NCBI RefSeq assembly: GCF_022843985.1
Contig: NZ_JALHMP010000002.1
Location: forward strand, 1 to 64,000
DNA: 64,000 nt
Direction of reading: 5' to 3'
Source: Phreatobacter sp.
GTDB lineage: Bacteria > Pseudomonadota > Alphaproteobacteria > Rhizobiales > Phreatobacteraceae
The translations under genes and the position numbers were made by a program. Of the stretch, positions 7,855-16,121 are shown in pieces. Below the pieces are notes generated by a model. It searched no databases and had not been told where the DNA came from. It was given only the letters and a program-made list of their open reading frames with translations. Every line of letters begins with the position of its first letter. The first letter of the stretch is position 1.

Positions 7855-8694
7855 TCATGGCGCGGCGTCCAGCCCCTCCCAGACACCGCGCACATAGCCC
7901 GCGGCCCGCGCGGCGCAGGCGGGCCCGTTCGGTTCGTAGATGAAGGGCTCGATGGCGATGTCGCCGTCATAACCGCTGTCGCGCAGCGCCTTCAGGGCGC
8001 CGGCGAAGCGATCCTTGCCTTCGCCCGGACCGCGACGGTTGGCATCGTTGAGCTGCACATGGCCGATCAGCCCGGTCGGCACCCAGCGGCGGATGAGATC
8101 GGCGACCGGCTCGGCCTCGTGGGCGGAGGTCGCCGAGGTGTCGATCATGGTGCGCAGGGCGGGATGGCCGATCGCCGCGACCATGCGGGCCGCTTCGGCG
8201 ACGGTCTGGATGAAGATATTGTCAGGCGGGGCGAGCGGTTCGATGCAATAGGTCAGTCCGCGCGCTGAGGCCGCCGGTGCGATCTCGGCCAGGAGATCGC
8301 GCGCCCGTGCCCAGGCATCGTCCTGGGACTGGCCTTCCGCCGGGCGGCGCTGGACAGGTGAGCCATGGACCATCACGCGGGCGCCGAGCCCTGCCGCGAG
8401 GTCAAGGAGGCCGAGGATGACGTCGCGGGTCCGGCCGCGCACGGCCGCGTCGGGGCTGGTGATCGACAGCCCCTCCGGCGTCACCAGCAGCCAGTGCAGT
8501 CCTGTCACCGCGAGGCCATGGTCCTGGACAATGCGGCGTGTCGCCGCGATGTCGGGGGCCGCCAGCTGATGGGGAGCCTCCGACAGGGTGAAGGGCGCGA
8601 TCTCCAGCCCGTCATAGCCGACAGCCTTCGCGAAGGCGCATTGGCGGACGAGATCAAAGGGGCGGAGCACTTCGTTGCACAGAGAAAGGCGCAT
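7855..8694 (-). CDS. Second sugar phosphate isomerase/epimerase (TIM barrel)
   Basis: 279 residues from ATG 8694 (MRLSLCNEVLRPFDL). The open frame runs much further upstream, but only this start gives a family-length protein. Barrel motifs: YDGLEIAPFTLSEAP, GLHWLLVTPEG, MVHGSPVQR, YCIEPLAPPDNIF (Glu ligand), MIDTSATSAHEAEP (Asp/His) and GHVQLNDANRRGPGEG (His), then YDGDIAIEPFIY. This resembles D-tagatose/D-psicose 3-epimerase and hydroxypyruvate isomerase-like proteins. It lies between the TTT receptor and TetR genes on the same strand and probably shares the receptor's transcript. Confidence 0.85.
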   Translation of the reverse strand: MRLSLCNEVLRPFDLVRQCAFAKAVGYDGLEIAPFTLSEAPHQLAAPDIAATRRIVQDHGLAVTGLHWLLVTPEGLSITSPDAAVRGRTRDVILGLLDLAAGLGARVMVHGSPVQRRPAEGQSQDDAWARARDLLAEIAPAASARGLTYCIEPLAPPDNIFIQTVAEAARMVAAIGHPALRTMIDTSATSAHEAEPVADLIRRWVPTGLIGHVQLNDANRRGPGEGKDRFAGALKALRDSGYDGDIAIEPFIYEPNGPACAARAAGYVRGVWEGLDAAP

Positions 8695-8836
8695 GGAGGG
8701 ATCGAACTCCGGCGGCAAGGGCTCCCCCGGATCAGGGGTTTGCGTCCTTTGAGGCTGGCCTCTGCACCGTGTGGACCCGGCATGCCTTCGCTTCCCGGGT
8801 TCGCGCGGTGTGATGGATGCGTCCCAAGCGATGCCC

Positions 8837-8857
8837 GCCGGCCAATGCAAGGCCGGC
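8837..8857. repeat. Small hairpin between TTT receptor and isomerase genes
   Basis: GCCGGCC at 8837-8843 and GGCCGGC at 8851-8857 form a perfect 7-bp stem with a 7-nt loop. It lies 31 nt past the receptor stop in the 193-nt gap. No U-tract follows on the minus strand, so it is more likely an mRNA-stabilising or partial-attenuation hairpin than a full terminator. Confidence 0.4.
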
Positions 8858-8887
8858 AAGGTCCGACTGCGACCGATCCTCCGCCCC

Positions 8888-9865
8888 TTACTGGATGCGG
8901 ATATTCGCCGCGCGGATGACGTCGCCCCACTTCTGGACATCGCCAGCATGGACGGCCCGCAGGGCTTCGGGCGTCCGCTGCGCCTCCGCCGGAGCCTCGG
9001 CGCCGAGCTGCAGGAAGCGTTCCCGGGCCGTGGGATCATCGATCGCCCTGCGCAGGGCGGCGTTGAGCGCGGCGATGACCGGCGCCGGGGTGCCCTTGGG
9101 TGCGAAAACGGCGTTCCAGACCACCATGTCGACACCGGCCATGCCAGCCTCGGCGGCCGTCGGGACATTCGGCAGGACCGGCGAGCGCGTGGGGGCGAGG
9201 ACGGCCAGCGGTGTGATCGTGCCGCCCTGGACCTGGCTCATCAGGCTCGTCACCTGGTCGCAGATGTAGCCGACATTGCCGGCGACGAGGTCCTGGATGG
9301 CCGGGCCGGTGCCGCGATAGGGCACGAGAGTCGGGGTGACGCCGAGGCGCTGGTTGAGCAGGGTGCAGGCGAGATGCGAGGTCGAGCCGACCCCGGCATT
9401 GCCGTTGTTCACCGTGGCGGCATTGGCCTTCAGATGGGCGGAGAACTCGGCGAGTGTCGTTGCCGGCAGCTTCTTGGCCGAGACGAGCATGATCGGCGCG
9501 GACGCAGCGATGCCCACCGGCTCGAAATCAGTCAGCGGGTTGAAGGCGAGGTTGGGGTAGAGCGCTGGCGAGAAACTCATGGTGCTCATCGGCCCCATGA
9601 GGATGGTGTGGCCGTCAGGTTCGGCCCTGGCCACGCGGGCGGCGCCGGTCGTGCCGGCGGCGCCGGCGACATTTTCCACAACGACCTGCTGGCCGAGCGT
9701 CTGCGACATGCGCTCCGCGACCAGCCGGGCCACGATGTCCGTCGGGCCGCCGGGCGCGAAGGGCACCACCATGGTGACGGGGCGCGAAGGATAGGTCTGG
9801 GCGACCGCCGGGGCCGCCGCGACGCTTGCGAGAAGGGCGGCGAGCGCCAGCCTTTTGGTGATCAC
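8888..9865 (-). CDS. TTT-family (Bug) periplasmic substrate-binding protein
   Basis: 325 residues with GTG start at 9865, fixed by GGGAGGAAGACC just upstream. Signal peptide 1-22 ends AVAQ. Bug/TctC family signatures: YPSRPVTMVVPFAPGGPTD (25-43), GAAGTTGAARVARAEPDGHT and the late TPAPVIAALNAALRRAIDDP. These receptors bind carboxylates for tripartite tricarboxylate transporters. No TctA/TctB membrane genes are nearby, so it is an orphan receptor. Its position with the enolase, dehydrogenase and isomerase genes suggests it captures the acidic sugar handled by the cluster. A copy of the putative TetR operator lies 85 nt upstream. Confidence 0.9.
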   Translation of the reverse strand: MITKRLALAALLASVAAAPAVAQTYPSRPVTMVVPFAPGGPTDIVARLVAERMSQTLGQQVVVENVAGAAGTTGAARVARAEPDGHTILMGPMSTMSFSPALYPNLAFNPLTDFEPVGIAASAPIMLVSAKKLPATTLAEFSAHLKANAATVNNGNAGVGSTSHLACTLLNQRLGVTPTLVPYRGTGPAIQDLVAGNVGYICDQVTSLMSQVQGGTITPLAVLAPTRSPVLPNVPTAAEAGMAGVDMVVWNAVFAPKGTPAPVIAALNAALRRAIDDPTARERFLQLGAEAPAEAQRTPEALRAVHAGDVQKWGDVIRAANIRIQ

Positions 9866-9949
9866 GGTCTTCCTCCCAATGCCGGATGCGTCAAGCGCAT
9901 CTCTTGCCGAGGACGATAGCCACCGGTTCGGCCAGCGTCAATCAAGTAT

Positions 9950-9964
9950 GTAACCAGTGGGTGA
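9950..9964. promoter_or_regulatory. Putative TetR operator, copy 2
   Basis: GTAACCAGTGGGTGA, differing at one position from 2278-2292. As an inverted repeat it reads GTAACC-AGTG-GGTGAC with one mismatch between arms. It is upstream of the TTT receptor gene, which runs leftward. The decarboxylase gene runs rightward 240 nt away and is less likely to be controlled from here. Confidence 0.55.
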
Positions 9965-10006
9965 CTAAGAGTAGCGCGTAGAGCGTTCGAGCCGGCGCGC
10001 AGGGAC

Positions 10007-10037
10007 GGAGACGAGCACCAGGGCGGGCCTCGTCTCC
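10007..10037. repeat. Inverted repeat in the 9866-10203 intergenic region
   Basis: GGAGACGAG (10007-10015) and CTCGTCTCC (10029-10037) form a perfect 9-bp stem around a 13-nt loop. It lies about 165 nt before the decarboxylase start in a 338-nt divergent intergenic region, which also holds the operator at 9950. It might be a leader hairpin. I see no further clear promoter. Confidence 0.4.
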
Positions 10038-10203
10038 CGGCCTGCGGCGAAGGCGGCGGTCCATGCCGCTACTGGCATAGGCGGCTCCCCGCACCGGCGG
10101 CGGACAGGGCCGCGCGCGCGTGGTATCGCGTGTCGCCGGCCTGCGTCACCCTGATGTCACCAAAGGCTTCGACACAGATCGGCCGAACCGGAGCAGGATC
10201 CCG

Positions 10204-12561
10204 ATGGACTATTTCAAGCGCTTCAACTTCCTCTTCGCGACTCCCGCCTTCGACGAGGAGGATCTGGAGGGCCAGCGTTTCCACCAGATCGTCGACCAGA
10301 TCGAGAAATCCGGCTTCGAGGTGGTCAAGGCGCCGAAGCTTGAGGATGCGGAGATTGCCGTCCAGACCGATGCGGCCATCGGCTGCATGGTGGTCGACTG
10401 GGGCAAGAAGGGCCTCGAGGGCCGTACCTCGGCGCTGATCAACCTCATGCGCCGGCGCGGCCTCGACTTCCCCATCATCCTGCTGATCCGCCGCAAGCGC
10501 TTCGAGGACCTGCCGGTTGAGGTCCTCGACTTCATCGACGGCTATGTCTTCCTCTCGGAGGAAACGCCGGCCTTCATCGCCAAGAACCTGATCAGCCGAC
10601 TGAAGCAATATGCCGAGACACTGAAGACGCCTTTCTTCGGCCAGCTCGTCGACTATGCCGAGGAGGGCAACCAGCTCTGGACCTGCCCGGGCCACAATGG
10701 CGGTGTCTTCTACAGCCGCAGCCCGATCGGCCGGGTGTTCATGGAGCACCTGGGCGAGGCCGTGTTCCGCGACGACCTCGACAATTCCGTCCTCGATCTC
10801 GGCGACCTCCTGACCCACGAGGGCCCCGCCCTGCATGCCCAGAAGGAGGCGGCCAAGATCTTCGGTGCGGAGAAGACCTATTTCGTGCTGAACGGCACCT
10901 CCTCTTCCAACAAGATCGCCCTCGGGGCGCTGGTGACCGACGGCGACCTCGTCCTTTTCGATCGCAACAACCATAAGGCTGCCCACCATGGCGCCCTGAT
11001 GATGGCAGGCGGCATCCCCGTCTACGTCCCGACGGCCCGCAATGCCTGGGGCCTGATCGGCCCGATGTGCCACGGCGCTTTCGACGAGAGCGTGTTGCGC
11101 GAACGCATCCGCTCCCACCCCCTGGTCAAGGATCCGGAGGCCTGGAAGAGGCAGCGGCCGTTCCGCGTCGCCGTCATCGAGCAATGCACCTATGACGGGA
11201 CGATCCACAATGCCGAGATCATCCTCGACCGCATCGGCCACCTCTGCGACTACATCCTGTTCGACGAGGCCTGGGCGGGCTTCATGAAGTTCCACCCGCT
11301 CTATGTCGGCCGCTTCGCCATGGGCCTCGGCGAACTCGGGCCGGAGGCGCCGGGCATCATCGCCACGCAGTCGACGCACAAGCAGCTCGCGAGCTTTTCA
11401 CAGGCCTCGCAGATCCACATGAAGGATCGCCACATCAAGGGCCAGAAGCGGCGCGTCGAGCATCGTCGCTTCAACGAGAGCTTCATGCAGCATGCCTCGA
11501 CCTCGCCCTTCTATCCGCTGTTCGCCTCGCTCGACGTCGGTGCTCAGATGATGAAGGGCCGGTCCGGCGTGGTCCTCTGGGACGACACCATCCGGCTCGG
11601 CATCGAACTGCGCAAGAAGATCCGCGCCGTCAGGCGCGAGTTCGAGGAAAAGGAACAGCGGCCGGAGCGGCGCTGGTTCTTCGAGCCCTTCGTCCCGGAC
11701 CGCGTGACGATTCCGGACGCGGCCCGCCCGGGCGCCTTCCACGATGTTGCCTGGGAATCGGTCAGCACCGACCAGCTCGTCGCTGATCCGTCATTCTGGG
11801 AACTGGCGCCGGGGGCCGGCTGGCACGGCTTTCCCGACATGGCGCCCGGCTTCGCCATCACCGATCCCAACAAGCTGACCCTTCTGACGCCCGGCTTCGA
11901 TCGCGCCACCGGCGCCTATGCCGATCACGGGATTCCCGCGCCGATCGTCGCCCAGTATCTGCGCGAGAACCGCATCGTCCCGGAGAAGAACGATCTCAAC
12001 TCGCTGCTCTTCCTGCTGACTCCGGGCGTCGAGGCCAGCAAGGCGGGCACCCTCGTCAGCGGGCTCGTCGCCTTCAAGAGGCTCCATGACGACAACGTCA
12101 CCATCGAGGAGGCCATCCCCGAATTCTTCCGCCGCCGGCCGCAGCGCTACGCGGGCGTGCGCCTGCGCGAACTGTGCGCCGACATGCACCGCTTCTTCCG
12201 CCAGGCTGATGTCAGCGCCCTGCAGGCGCGGCAGTTCTCGATCGAACATCTGCCGGAGATGGCGATGTCGCCGCATGACGCCGCACGGTGCCTGGTGCGT
12301 AACGATGTCGACTACCTGCCGATCGACCAGATCGCCGGACGCATCGCGACGACGCCCTTCGTGGTTTATCCTCCCGGTATCGCAACCGTGGTGCCGGGCG
12401 AGCGCCTGACCGAGAAGGCGCAGCCGATGATCGACTATCTCAAGATGTTCGAGGCCAGTTTCAACACTTTTCCGGGGTTCGAGGTCGAGATCCAGGGCGT
12501 CTATCGCGAGATCGACGAGGCCGGGCGCATCCGCCTCCATACCTATGTCGTGACGGAATAG
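10204..12561 (+). CDS. Orn/Lys/Arg decarboxylase (PLP-dependent, acid-resistance type)
   Basis: 785 residues from ATG 10204 (MDYFKRFNFLFATP). A longer open frame from 10120 lacks a ribosome-binding site; GGAGCAGG precedes 10204. N-terminal flavodoxin-like wing domain about 1-125, PLP fold type I domain about 140-560, C-terminal domain to the end. The PLP lysine is Lys393 in STHKQLASF; WTCPGHNGG, NGTSSSNK and FDEAWAG are further cofactor-domain signatures. The family decarboxylates arginine, lysine or ornithine, consuming a proton and yielding a polyamine. Substrate cannot be told from sequence alone. It is followed by an acetyltransferase after 10 nt, possibly acting on the amine product. Confidence 0.9.
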   Translation: MDYFKRFNFLFATPAFDEEDLEGQRFHQIVDQIEKSGFEVVKAPKLEDAEIAVQTDAAIGCMVVDWGKKGLEGRTSALINLMRRRGLDFPIILLIRRKRFEDLPVEVLDFIDGYVFLSEETPAFIAKNLISRLKQYAETLKTPFFGQLVDYAEEGNQLWTCPGHNGGVFYSRSPIGRVFMEHLGEAVFRDDLDNSVLDLGDLLTHEGPALHAQKEAAKIFGAEKTYFVLNGTSSSNKIALGALVTDGDLVLFDRNNHKAAHHGALMMAGGIPVYVPTARNAWGLIGPMCHGAFDESVLRERIRSHPLVKDPEAWKRQRPFRVAVIEQCTYDGTIHNAEIILDRIGHLCDYILFDEAWAGFMKFHPLYVGRFAMGLGELGPEAPGIIATQSTHKQLASFSQASQIHMKDRHIKGQKRRVEHRRFNESFMQHASTSPFYPLFASLDVGAQMMKGRSGVVLWDDTIRLGIELRKKIRAVRREFEEKEQRPERRWFFEPFVPDRVTIPDAARPGAFHDVAWESVSTDQLVADPSFWELAPGAGWHGFPDMAPGFAITDPNKLTLLTPGFDRATGAYADHGIPAPIVAQYLRENRIVPEKNDLNSLLFLLTPGVEASKAGTLVSGLVAFKRLHDDNVTIEEAIPEFFRRRPQRYAGVRLRELCADMHRFFRQADVSALQARQFSIEHLPEMAMSPHDAARCLVRNDVDYLPIDQIAGRIATTPFVVYPPGIATVVPGERLTEKAQPMIDYLKMFEASFNTFPGFEVEIQGVYREIDEAGRIRLHTYVVTE

Positions 12562-12571
12562 GCGGGACACC

Positions 12572-13129
12572 ATGACCGAGCTCCTCCCGATCACCGTACG
12601 CCCCTCACGCGATTCCGACGTCGAGGACATGCTGGCGATCTACCGGCATCACATTCGCCGTGGCGTCGAGGAAGGCGTCGACGATGCGGAAACGCCGGAG
12701 CCCGATGACCTGCGCGAGCGGCGGAAGAATTTCCGGGCCCGGCGCTATCCGCATCTGGCGGCAACCGTCGAGGGCCGCGTCGTCGGCTATGCCTATGTGG
12801 TGCTGTTCCGCAAGCGGCCGGCCTATCGCTACACTGTCAAGCACTCGATCTATGTGCACCAGGACCATCTGGGGCGGGGTATAGGTCGTGCGCTGCTGAA
12901 GGAGTTGATCGATGCCTGCGCCGCTGCCGGTTTCCGGCAGATGATCGGTTATGTCGATGCCGACAATGCCGCCTCGCTCGGCTTGCACGAGTCGTTCGGA
13001 TTCGTCCGTGTCGCCCATCTCCCCGGCGTCGCCTACCGTTACGGGCGTTGGGCCGACAGTGTCATGGTGCAACGCTCGCTCGGCCCGGGTACAACCACGC
13101 CGCCGCCGCCCCTGCCGCTGTCCCGCTAG
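12572..13129 (+). CDS. GNAT-family N-acetyltransferase
   Basis: 185 residues. GNAT fold with the acetyl-CoA pyrophosphate loop in HQDHLGRGIGRALLKELI (about 96-113) and a C-terminal QMIGYVDADNAASLGLHESFGF motif like that of phosphinothricin/arsinothricin acetyltransferases. The N-terminus (VRPSRDSDVEDMLAIYRHHI) also matches that subgroup. The gene starts 10 nt after the decarboxylase stop, so the two are likely cotranscribed. A role in acetylating a polyamine or amino acid is inferred from this pairing only. The C-terminus carries a proline run (PPPPLPL). Confidence 0.85.
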   Translation: MTELLPITVRPSRDSDVEDMLAIYRHHIRRGVEEGVDDAETPEPDDLRERRKNFRARRYPHLAATVEGRVVGYAYVVLFRKRPAYRYTVKHSIYVHQDHLGRGIGRALLKELIDACAAAGFRQMIGYVDADNAASLGLHESFGFVRVAHLPGVAYRYGRWADSVMVQRSLGPGTTTPPPPLPLSR

Positions 13130-13161
13130 GAAGGCTCACCTCGCCGGGAGGCGGCGGGCAT

Positions 13162-13177
13162 TCCTCCTGCAGGAGGA
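13162..13177. repeat. Perfect 16-bp palindrome between convergent genes
   Basis: TCCTCCTGCAGGAGGA is a perfect palindrome in the 104-nt gap between the convergent acetyltransferase and GntR genes. It could act as part of a bidirectional end signal, but no flanking T-tract supports a classic terminator. Confidence 0.35.
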
Positions 13178-13233
13178 GGTCGCGCCCCACGTTCCCGCTG
13201 CCACGGACAGGGCCGCTGTCGGCGCATTCCGCG

Positions 13234-13971
13234 CTATTCGGCAGCAATGCTCTTGAGGATCCCGGGAAAGGCGGTAGGCTCCGTGCTCAGGAACTGGCCG
13301 GCATTCTGGATGACGTTTTCCGTTGTTTCGCGAATGTGGCGCTCGATCAGGTTCTTGGCGGCCGGCGCGTCGCGCGCGATGACCGTCTCCATCAAGGTGC
13401 GGTGCTCGACATCCTTCGGTCGCCATTTTGTCCGGAACTGGCATGACATGCGGCGATAGCGATGGGCCCGCTGGAACAGCTTGTCACGAAAGTCGAGCAG
13501 CGTCGGCGACCGGCAGGCACTGACCAGCGAGCGGTGAAAATCGCCATGGAGCACCGCCCACTCGTCCGACATGAAATAGAGGTCGTTCAGCCGCGCCTTG
13601 AGGCGGTCCATGCGATGGAAGGCAGCGATGATCTGCGCCTCCCATTCATCGTCGCCGTGAAGGATCGAGCGGCCGATACATTCCTGGTCGACGAGCACCC
13701 GGACGTCGGTGAGATCCTGGAGATCGGACAGATAGAGGGGCGCGACCATGAAGCCGCGCTGCCCCTCGCTGATCACCAGGCCCTCGGCGACGAGGCGCTG
13801 CAGGGCCTCCCTCAAGGTCGAGAAGCTGACGGCGTACAGTTCCTTCAGCGTTTCGAAACGCATGCGCGTCCCCGGCTTCAGGGCGCAACTGATGATGTCG
13901 AGGCGCATGCGGTGGAGAACGTCTCCCGCCCGCGTCTCGTCGGTTCCCTTGATGTCTGTCTTCGCGGCCAT
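13234..13971 (-). CDS. GntR-family (FadR/FCD) transcriptional regulator
   Basis: 245 residues from ATG at 13971 (MAAKTDIKG); the open frame continues 34 codons further but has no family similarity there. Winged helix about 15-75: VLHRMRLDIISCALKPGTRMRFETLKELYAVSFSTLREALQRLVAEGLV. The FCD domain about 85-220 includes DLTDVRVLVDQECIGRSI, HGDFHRSLVSAC and EHRTLMETVIARD, giving the Asp/His metal-site pattern of FCD. It is divergent from the VOC-hydrolase-dehydrogenase-receptor operon and is its probable regulator, responding to an organic-acid effector. Confidence 0.9.
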   Translation of the reverse strand: MAAKTDIKGTDETRAGDVLHRMRLDIISCALKPGTRMRFETLKELYAVSFSTLREALQRLVAEGLVISEGQRGFMVAPLYLSDLQDLTDVRVLVDQECIGRSILHGDDEWEAQIIAAFHRMDRLKARLNDLYFMSDEWAVLHGDFHRSLVSACRSPTLLDFRDKLFQRAHRYRRMSCQFRTKWRPKDVEHRTLMETVIARDAPAAKNLIERHIRETTENVIQNAGQFLSTEPTAFPGILKSIAAE

Positions 13972-14272
13972 CGAACGGCTCCGTGGGCCAAGCGGCGGTC
14001 CGCACGGCATCGCGGAGGCGATGCGGCATGCGGCGACCACTCCTTGTATCGCAGCTTCGCGGGCACAGCGCAAATCCCTTGGAATATCGAAAATGAGCGG
14101 ACGAGCAGACTTGCGCTAAACCCGATCATCCGGCCGAAGCGATCGCTTTGATGCCGCGAGCCCAGGGACACCACTGATTTTCGAAAATGTGAGCATCAGT
14201 CGAAAACGGATTGATCGTGGCCGCGGACTGCGCTACCAAAATCGCCAGCAGACCTAGCGGGAGGGCGCACGA
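13972..14272. promoter_or_regulatory. Divergent regulatory region with repeated TCGAAAA and a palindrome
   Basis: This 301-nt gap separates the GntR gene from the VOC operon. It holds three copies of TCGAAAA (14087-14093, 14181-14187, 14200-14206). The second is inside a perfect TTTTCGAAAA palindrome (14178-14187), and the first two are followed by TG(TG)AGC. A separate perfect 12-bp palindrome AAGCGATCGCTT lies at 14137-14148. Either motif could be the GntR operator. A GGGAGG ribosome-binding site precedes the ATG at 14273. Confidence 0.4.
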
Positions 14273-15178
14273 ATGACGCACCTGGTGCACGCCATCGGCC
14301 ACATGAAGATCAATACCAACGTGGTCGACGCCGTCGTCCGCGAGGCGACCGAGATCCTCGGTCTGAAGGTCACCCACAAGGGTGACGGCCAGACCTGGCT
14401 GAGTTCAAACGGTCGTGCAGTCGAACTCGTGCTGGTCCATGCCGCCGAAAACTCCGCCCATACCATCGGGCTCGAGGCGCTGACCGTCGATGCGGTCCGC
14501 GCCGCCGAAGCCAATGTCGCTGCCGCCGGCTGCACCGTCGTCAGCCGCGAGCCGAGCCTGTCCTGCATGGCGGCCGGTTTCACCTTCGTCACGCCCGAGG
14601 GGCTCCGCTTCGAGATCCACACCCCGATCCGCGATGATCTGGCGGCGCGCCGTCATCCGACCTATGGCGTCAGCGCCAACCGGATGGACCACATCAACCT
14701 GCTGACCCCCGATCCCGCCGCGACGCGCCGGCAGCTTGAGATTATCGGCGGGCTGCGGCTGTCCGAGCGGCTCGTCAACGACAGCCTCAGCTGGATGTAT
14801 GGCGGCAACCGCCAGCACCACATCCTCGGCCTCGTGAAGGGCAGGGGGGCGGGCGTGCACCACATCTCGTTCGAGTTCCTCGACGCCAGCCAGTTCATCC
14901 GCCTCGGCGACACGCTGGACCGCTTCGACAAGCAGATGCTGTGGGGCCCAGGCCGCCATCGTCCCGGCGACAATGTCTATTCCTATTACATCGATCCCGC
15001 CGGTGCGATGATCGAGTGTTCCAGCGGCATGTCGCTGATCGCCGACGACGCCAATTTCACGGCGAATGTCATCACCAATCTGGAGCGCCCGGGGAACGTT
15101 CGCGCGATGAACGTGTGGGGCACGCCGGCGCCCCTCGAATGGCGCGAGTTCCATTTTCCCTTCGCGCAACTCGGCTGA
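14273..15178 (+). CDS. Two-domain VOC protein (extradiol dioxygenase/glyoxalase-like)
   Basis: 301 residues with two vicinal-oxygen-chelate modules, about 1-125 and 135-285. The second holds the likely metal site: His in MDHINLL, His in VHHISFEFL and Glu in MIECSSG, the His-His-Glu triad of type I extradiol dioxygenases. A basic/aromatic pocket segment (GPGRHRPGDNVYSYYIDPAG) follows the family layout. It may cleave a catechol or carry out a related metal-dependent reaction. First gene of an operon with an alpha/beta hydrolase, an Ldh-family dehydrogenase and a TTT receptor, consistent with ring cleavage followed by hydrolysis. Substrate unknown. Confidence 0.8.
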   Translation: MTHLVHAIGHMKINTNVVDAVVREATEILGLKVTHKGDGQTWLSSNGRAVELVLVHAAENSAHTIGLEALTVDAVRAAEANVAAAGCTVVSREPSLSCMAAGFTFVTPEGLRFEIHTPIRDDLAARRHPTYGVSANRMDHINLLTPDPAATRRQLEIIGGLRLSERLVNDSLSWMYGGNRQHHILGLVKGRGAGVHHISFEFLDASQFIRLGDTLDRFDKQMLWGPGRHRPGDNVYSYYIDPAGAMIECSSGMSLIADDANFTANVITNLERPGNVRAMNVWGTPAPLEWREFHFPFAQLG

Positions 15179-15237
15179 CGGCGACCGCCCGCCGCCGCCA
15201 TCAGCGCCAAAACCAAGCATTGCCCGAGGATCGCCCC

Positions 15238-16119
15238 ATGGAAGAAAAGCTCTCGTTCCAGTCGGATGGCTTGAAGCTCTCCGCCGTCCTGCATGTTCCG
15301 GCAGGACGCAAGCCCGGCCAGAAGCTGCCGGCCTTCATCGTCCTGCACGGCTTCGTCGGCTCCAAGGACGAGTCGCATGCCGAGATCCAGGCGCGCATGC
15401 TTGAGGAGATGGGCTATGTGGCTCTGCGCTTCGACTTCCGCTGCTGCGGCGAGAGTGAAGGCGAGCGGGCCCAGGTGCGCTGCTTTGATCAGGTGGCCGA
15501 TGCGAAGAACGCCCTGACCTTCCTGCAGTCCCGCGAGGAGGTCGATCCCGACCGCATCGGCGTCCTCGGACACAGCTTCGGCGCGGCTGTCGCCGTCTAT
15601 GCCGCTGGCATCGACAGCCGCTTCGCCTGCGTGATCTCGTCCTGCGGCTGGGGCGACGGCGAGCGCAAGTTCCGCGGCCAGCATCCGACGCCCGAAGCCT
15701 GGGCCAAGTTCACCGGCCTTCTCGAAAAGGGCCGCCGCCACAAGCAGGAGACCGGCGAGAGCATGTGGATCTCGCGCTTCGACGCGGTGCCCATCCCTGA
15801 ACATCTGCGCAAGAACCTCTCGCCCAAGGCGATCATGGAGATTCCGGTCGAGACGGCCTGGAGCATGTACAATTTCCGCGCCGACGATGTGGTCGGCGAC
15901 ATCTCCCCCCGCCCGATCCTGTTCTTCCACACCGCCAACGATATCATTACGCCGACCGAACAGTCGCTGCGCATGTACGAGAAGGCGGGACAGCCGGCAG
16001 AGCTCCTTATCGTCACGGGGACCTCGCATTTCCCCCTGTCGCCCCAGGATGCGCCGCGCACCAAGGCTATTCTGAAGGGCTGGCTCGACAAGTTTATCCC
16101 GAGCCCCCTGGGAGCCTGA
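15238..16119 (+). CDS. Alpha/beta hydrolase (dienelactone hydrolase/peptidase S9-like)
   Basis: 293 residues from ATG 15238, with GAGGATC upstream; a longer frame from 14941 overlaps the VOC gene and is rejected. Nucleophile elbow GHSFGAA (about 105-111), oxyanion region LHGFVGSKDE near residue 35, acid in FFHTANDIITP and His in TGTSHFPLS form the triad. The protein resembles carboxyl-ester hydrolases and C-C hydrolases with a cap inserted between the elbow and the acid. It follows the VOC gene by 59 nt and probably hydrolyses its ring-cleavage or lactone product. Confidence 0.85.
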   Translation: MEEKLSFQSDGLKLSAVLHVPAGRKPGQKLPAFIVLHGFVGSKDESHAEIQARMLEEMGYVALRFDFRCCGESEGERAQVRCFDQVADAKNALTFLQSREEVDPDRIGVLGHSFGAAVAVYAAGIDSRFACVISSCGWGDGERKFRGQHPTPEAWAKFTGLLEKGRRHKQETGESMWISRFDAVPIPEHLRKNLSPKAIMEIPVETAWSMYNFRADDVVGDISPRPILFFHTANDIITPTEQSLRMYEKAGQPAELLIVTGTSHFPLSPQDAPRTKAILKGWLDKFIPSPLGA

Positions 16120-16121
16120 GA

